From contig CAJTMC010000061.1 in assembly GCA_910577115.1 (NCBI GenBank), positions 1-16,991 of the forward strand: 16,991 bases of DNA, read 5' to 3'. Below are positions 14,331 through 16,991 of the stretch, piece by piece. Position numbers and translations under genes: made by a program. The DNA comes from an uncultured Lachnospiraceae bacterium (lineage in GTDB: Bacteria > Bacillota > Clostridia > Lachnospirales > Lachnospiraceae). The number at the start of each line of letters is the position of its first letter. Within the stretch, counting starts at the first letter, position 1. A model generated the notes under the pieces. The model was not told where the DNA came from. It made no database searches and was given only the letters and a program-made list of their open reading frames with translations.

Positions 14331-14794
14331 ATAGGATTATTTACAAAACGAATCGGTACCGTTTTTCTAAAAGAAACCAGCGGCGTGAAAGAGTACTTTG
14401 AAAAAATGGAAAGTCTTAAAAATATGCACCTGATGAAATCAGAAAGAAAATTGAAAAGTAAATAAACTATGCCAAATACGGAGAAGCGGGCGAAAACAAT
14501 ATCGCATTTCAGCTTAAAAGCAGCGGTATTGATATGTATGTTTTGCGTGACATTTTCTTAACAATTGACGACATACCTGTCCAAATTGATTATAACACAT
14601 ACGAAAACGACGCCGATACTTATGAAGATGCAGAACCGCAGGAGCAGCCCCCCGAAAATACGGAACAGGAAAACGAAATAGATGAATTAATAAAAAAGCT
14701 GAAGGCAATCCGACTGCAACAAGTATCTGGTTTCGATGTAATAAAAGCAAAAAAGTACGGCGATGCCATCATAGAAATACTAAATCAATACTGA
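14331..14794 (+). pseudogene. Decayed NERD-domain plus HRDC-domain protein gene
   Basis: Several lesions are visible. The start codon appears to be ATA (14331-14333) after an AGAGGTG site, giving IGLFTKRIGTVFLKETSG and KEYFEKMESLK, the usual N-terminus of clostridial NERD proteins. The frame then breaks at an A5 run (14418-14422); one extra A gives LKKYAPDEIRKKIEK. A TAA stop follows where the family has Glu, then INYAKYGEAGENNIAFQLKS and MYVLRDIFLTIDDIPVQIDY, the start of the NERD domain. The rest of that nuclease-like domain is gone, replaced by an acidic linker. The end (DELIKKLKAIRLQ joined to QVSGFDVIKAKKYGDAI) is an HRDC domain missing its middle. The part from ATG 14534 is still open (86 codons) and might be translated. 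NERD proteins are DNA-processing or membrane-linked nucleases of uncertain role; this copy is dead. Confidence 0.75.
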
Positions 14795-14806
14795 AAGGAG
14801 CTCTCA

Positions 14807-15649
14807 ATGAAAACAGTCAACATAAGCGAAATTACCCAAAACATCAAAGAAATGTGTATAGAAGCAAACCATTTTCTGACTCCCGATATGGATCAGGCGC
14901 TCAAAACCGCGACAGACAGCGAGAAAAGCCCCCTCGGAAAGCAAATCCTGAACCAGCTTCAGGAAAACCTCAAAATTGCAGGAGAGGACATGATCCCCAT
15001 TTGTCAGGACACCGGAATGGCAGTCATTTTCATGGAAATCGGCCAAGACGTACACTTCGAAGGCGGAAATCTTGAAGAAGCAATCAACGAAGGCGTGCGA
15101 CAAGGCTACACCGAGGGATTCTTAAGAAAATCCGTTGTAAAAGACCCTCTAGTCCGTGAAAACACAAAAGATAATACCCCTGCAATTATCCACTACGAAA
15201 TTACCACAGGCGAACACGTAAAAATCACAGTTGCCCCCAAAGGTTTTGGAAGTGAGAACATGAGCCGCGTATTCATGCTCAAACCCGCAGACGGCATAGA
15301 GGGTGTAAAAAACGCAATCCTCACTGCCGTAAGGGACGCAGGTCCCAACGCATGTCCGCCAATGGTAGTCGGCGTCGGAATCGGCGGAACATTCGAAAAG
15401 TGCGCCCTCATGGCAAAAAAAGCGCTCACTCGCCCGATAAATGAGCATTCCGAAATTTCCTATGTAAAAGAAATGGAAGAAGAACTCCTCGACAAAATTA
15501 ACCACACAGGCATAGGTCCCGGCGGATTAGGCGGCGCAACCACAGCGTTGGCAGTCAACATCAACACCTATCCAACCCACATCGCGGGTCTCCCCGTAGC
15601 CGTGAACATATGCTGCCACGTAAACAGACATTCTGTCCGAACCATATAA
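14807..15649 (+). CDS. fumA: Class I fumarate hydratase, alpha subunit
   Basis: A 280-residue protein behind AAAGGAG (spacing 6). It forms the N-terminal catalytic half of two-subunit, oxygen-sensitive [4Fe-4S] fumarases, which interconvert fumarate and malate in the reductive or oxidative TCA branch. PICQDTGMA (64-72) supplies the first cluster cysteine, C66. NACPPMVVGVGIGGTFEKC (181-199) supplies C183 and C199, and ICCHVNRHS (268-276) the last cysteine, C269 or C270. GPGGLGG (238-243) is also typical. Tartrate dehydratase is a close relative, and subunit composition alone does not fully exclude it. The gene follows the NERD/HRDC remnant by 12 bases. The beta subunit gene is 170 bases downstream. 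Confidence 0.93.
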   Translation: MKTVNISEITQNIKEMCIEANHFLTPDMDQALKTATDSEKSPLGKQILNQLQENLKIAGEDMIPICQDTGMAVIFMEIGQDVHFEGGNLEEAINEGVRQGYTEGFLRKSVVKDPLVRENTKDNTPAIIHYEITTGEHVKITVAPKGFGSENMSRVFMLKPADGIEGVKNAILTAVRDAGPNACPPMVVGVGIGGTFEKCALMAKKALTRPINEHSEISYVKEMEEELLDKINHTGIGPGGLGGATTALAVNINTYPTHIAGLPVAVNICCHVNRHSVRTI

Positions 15650-15653
15650 AAAA

Positions 15654-15700
15654 ATCGAGAGCATACGCTGCGAACTCGATTGTAAAAAGCTTCGCTTTTT
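15654..15700 (+). terminator. Hairpins between the two fumarase genes
   Basis: ATCGAG (15654-15659) and CTCGAT (15675-15680) form an outer inverted repeat. AAAAAGC (15684-15690) and GCTTTTT (15694-15700) form a perfect 7-bp stem with a TTC loop, its 3' arm doubling as a T-run. It looks like a partial terminator or processing hairpin between alpha and beta. The rest of the gap (15701-15819) is AT-rich with a 13-bp tandem repeat around 15742-15776. Confidence 0.55.
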
Positions 15701-15819
15701 GTCGGAATAATTTACGCTGTTACAATATTCTTTAAATAAAATATAAAAATAAGATATAAAAATAAGATATAAAATAGAAACAAAAATTTGCAAACAATAG
15801 AAAAGGCAGGACAATTAAA

Positions 15820-16368
15820 ATGAATAAATATATAAAAGCACCGATATCAAAAGAAGATGCTTTAAGCTTAACCGCAGGTGACTACGTTTACATTACCGGA
15901 ACCATCTACACTGCAAGGGATGCCGCCCACCTGCGAATGAACGAAACACTTGACAAAAACGAGCCACTTCCTATTAAATTGGAAAACAACATCATATACT
16001 ACATGGGACCGTCCCCCGCAAGGGAAGGCAGACCAATTGGCAGCGCAGGCCCTACCACCGCAAGCCGCATGGACAAATATGCCCCACGCCTCCTGGACCT
16101 TGGCTTAAAAGGCATGATTGGAAAAGGAAAAAGAAGCGATGCGGTAAAAGACGCCATTATAAGAAACGGAGCAGTATATTTTGCAGCCGTAGGCGGTGCC
16201 GGAGCACTCCTCTCAAAATCCATAACGGTATCAGAAGTAGTCGCCTACGATGATTTGGGAACAGAGGCAATCCGAAAGCTAGAAGTAGAAAATTTTCCCG
16301 TAATCGTAGTAATAGACGCAACAGGAAATAATCTATATGAAATGGCAGTAAAGGAAATCATAGATTAA
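15820..16368 (+). CDS. fumB: Class I fumarate hydratase, beta subunit
   Basis: A 182-residue protein of the Fe-S hydro-lyase, tartrate/fumarate-type beta family, usual size. It pairs with the alpha subunit to complete the active site. Recognisable segments are DYVYITGTIYTARDAAHLRM (21-40), then YYMGPSPAREGRPIGSAGPT (60-79) and GKGKRSD. EDALSLTAGD near the N-terminus is also typical. The start at ATG 15820 has AGGCAGGA, a weak but acceptable site. The gene may depend on read-through from fumA past the hairpins or on an unrecognised promoter in the AT-rich gap. The symbol follows common clostridial usage for the beta subunit, not E. coli fumB. Confidence 0.93.
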   Translation: MNKYIKAPISKEDALSLTAGDYVYITGTIYTARDAAHLRMNETLDKNEPLPIKLENNIIYYMGPSPAREGRPIGSAGPTTASRMDKYAPRLLDLGLKGMIGKGKRSDAVKDAIIRNGAVYFAAVGGAGALLSKSITVSEVVAYDDLGTEAIRKLEVENFPVIVVIDATGNNLYEMAVKEIID

Positions 16369-16420
16369 CTAAAAAATTTAAAATAAATGGTAAAAATAAT
16401 GGAAAATAATGAAAAAACGA

Positions 16421-16449
16421 TTGACAATAAGAAATTAGACAGGTATAAT
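16421..16449 (+). promoter_or_regulatory. Consensus promoter of the tRNA-Ser gene
   Basis: TTGACA (16421-16426), 17-base spacer, TATAAT (16444-16449): a perfect sigma-A promoter, 66 bases before the tRNA. Confidence 0.92.
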
Positions 16450-16514
16450 AATACATGCGTCAACAATGACGGCACACGATTTAAATATTGGTAGAGGATT
16501 TAATTCAGTACCGA

Positions 16515-16602
16515 GGAGAAGTACTCAAGAGGCTGAAGAGGCGCCCCTGCTAAGGGTGTAGGTCGGGCGACCGGCGCGAGGGTTCAAATCCCTTCTTCTC
16601 CG
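16515..16602 (+). tRNA. tRNA-Ser (GCU anticodon)
   Basis: The acceptor stem is GGAGAAG (16515-16521) with CTTCTCC (16595-16601) and discriminator G16602. The anticodon arm is CGCCC-CTGCTAA-GGGTG with GCT as anticodon, reading AGC/AGT. The long variable arm (GGTCGGGCGACC region) marks a class II tRNA, and GGGTTCAAATCCC is the T arm. At 88 bases the length fits tRNA-Ser. The CCA end is not encoded; TTC follows. Confidence 0.96.
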
Positions 16603-16631
16603 TTCATTTATTTTATATAATGAATGAAGTA

Positions 16632-16685
16632 ATGACGAAGACGTCATGGAAAAAGTATCTTAGTAACATCAAGATTCTTTTTTTT
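16632..16685 (+). terminator. Hairpins downstream of tRNA-Ser, possible terminator
   Basis: ATGACG-AAGA-CGTCAT (16632-16647) is a perfect 6-bp stem with a tetraloop. ATCTT (16657-16661) and AAGAT (16671-16675) form a short stem followed by a T-rich run to 16685. The second could terminate the tRNA transcript; the first may be a processing signal. Confidence 0.45.
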
Positions 16686-16722
16686 CGCTTTTGTAAAATA
16701 AGCGGGATTTTATTAAAACTTA

Positions 16723-16751
16723 TTGACATGTGATGGATTTTGTGTTAATAT
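16723..16751 (+). promoter_or_regulatory. First rRNA-operon promoter (P1)
   Basis: TTGACA (16723-16728), 17-base spacer, TAATAT (16746-16751). No coding region follows within the window. Confidence 0.7.
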
Positions 16752-16806
16752 TTGATTCTGTTGTTACATGCAACAGAAAAAAGTTTTAAAAAAATTAAAA
16801 AAGTGC

Positions 16807-16836
16807 TTGACAGATAGTGGTAAGTTGTGGTAAATT
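16807..16836 (+). promoter_or_regulatory. Second rRNA-operon promoter (P2)
   Basis: TTGACA (16807-16812), 18-base spacer, TAAATT (16831-16836). With P1, 84 bp upstream, it gives the tandem arrangement common before ribosomal RNA operons. Confidence 0.6.
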
Positions 16837-16991
16837 AAATAAGCTGTCACGAATGAGGACAAGCACACATTCAGTACCTTGACAAATAAACAGTAATGCA
16901 ACCCTGAAAATTCTAAAAGAGAATTATTCAGAAAGTATGTTCAAAAGAACGAACAAACCTTTAAAAAGTAAATCTGTGATGAAAATTGCAG
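16837..16991 (+). other. Probable leader of a ribosomal RNA operon
   Basis: This non-coding stretch resembles clostridial pre-16S leaders: short AT-rich segments, GTACCTTGACAAATAAACAG near 16874, and GAACAAACCTTTAAAAAG near 16951, which may serve in antitermination or processing. The 16S gene itself is not in the window, so the assignment rests on the tandem promoters and overall look. Confidence 0.5.

Noticed and set aside
14854..15505. Short open frames on both strands inside fumA
   Set aside because: Overlapped by a complete, well-conserved fumarase alpha subunit.

Overview
The window comes from a low-GC Gram-positive anaerobe, most likely a member of the Lachnospiraceae (Clostridia). The evidence is the strong AGGAGG-type ribosome binding sites, a T-box leader on thrS, a BspA-like surface protein with DUF285 repeats, a two-subunit class I fumarase, a CsoR copper sensor and TTGACA/TATAAT promoters. 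Assignment below family level is not possible from the sequence alone.

Layout. 1-120 is the tail of a PLP aminotransferase, followed by a terminator and a broken secreted-protein gene (249-391, minus). 707-4450 encodes a 1247-residue secreted repeat protein (BspA/DUF285 repeats, acidic Ser/Thr/Glu linker, five Ig-like C-terminal repeats). trmB follows (4636-5274), then the decayed C-terminal half of an IS1634-type transposase (5387-6105, minus). 6317/6352-6879 is a lipoprotein gene behind a structured leader. 6919-9043 is a T-box-controlled thrS. Convergent to it are a heavy-metal P-type ATPase that has lost its catalytic core (9050-10395) and csoR (10526-10801), each behind a CsoR-type operator. 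10986-11492 is an unrecognised protein. 11914-13100 is an XRE regulator plus S51 peptidase operon. 13162-13395 is a small membrane protein. 13820-14305 is ybaK, 14331-14794 a decayed NERD/HRDC gene, and 14807-16368 the two fumarase subunits. The right end holds a tRNA-Ser(GCU) gene and the promoters and leader of what is probably a ribosomal RNA operon whose 16S gene starts just outside.

Themes. Housekeeping genes (trmB, thrS, ybaK, fumarase, tRNA, rRNA leader) alternate with several broken genes. Six frameshifts in five damaged genes share one signature: the reading frame is restored by adding a single A to a short A-run in the coding strand. Separately, the ATPase, the transposase and the NERD/HRDC gene each carry an internal deletion. 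Intact A7 and A8 runs in neighbouring genes argue against blanket under-calling of homopolymers, but sequencing error, true decay and poly(A) slippage cannot be separated here.

Third codon positions also switch strand preference. The plus strand favours G/T from about 7 to 10.9 kb regardless of gene direction, and A/C from 13.8 to 16.4 kb, which suggests a replication-strand or inversion boundary between them. I see no convincing new defence or metabolic system. The most notable items are the A-run frameshift pattern, the core-deleted ATPase still under CsoR-type control, and the variable repeats of the surface protein.
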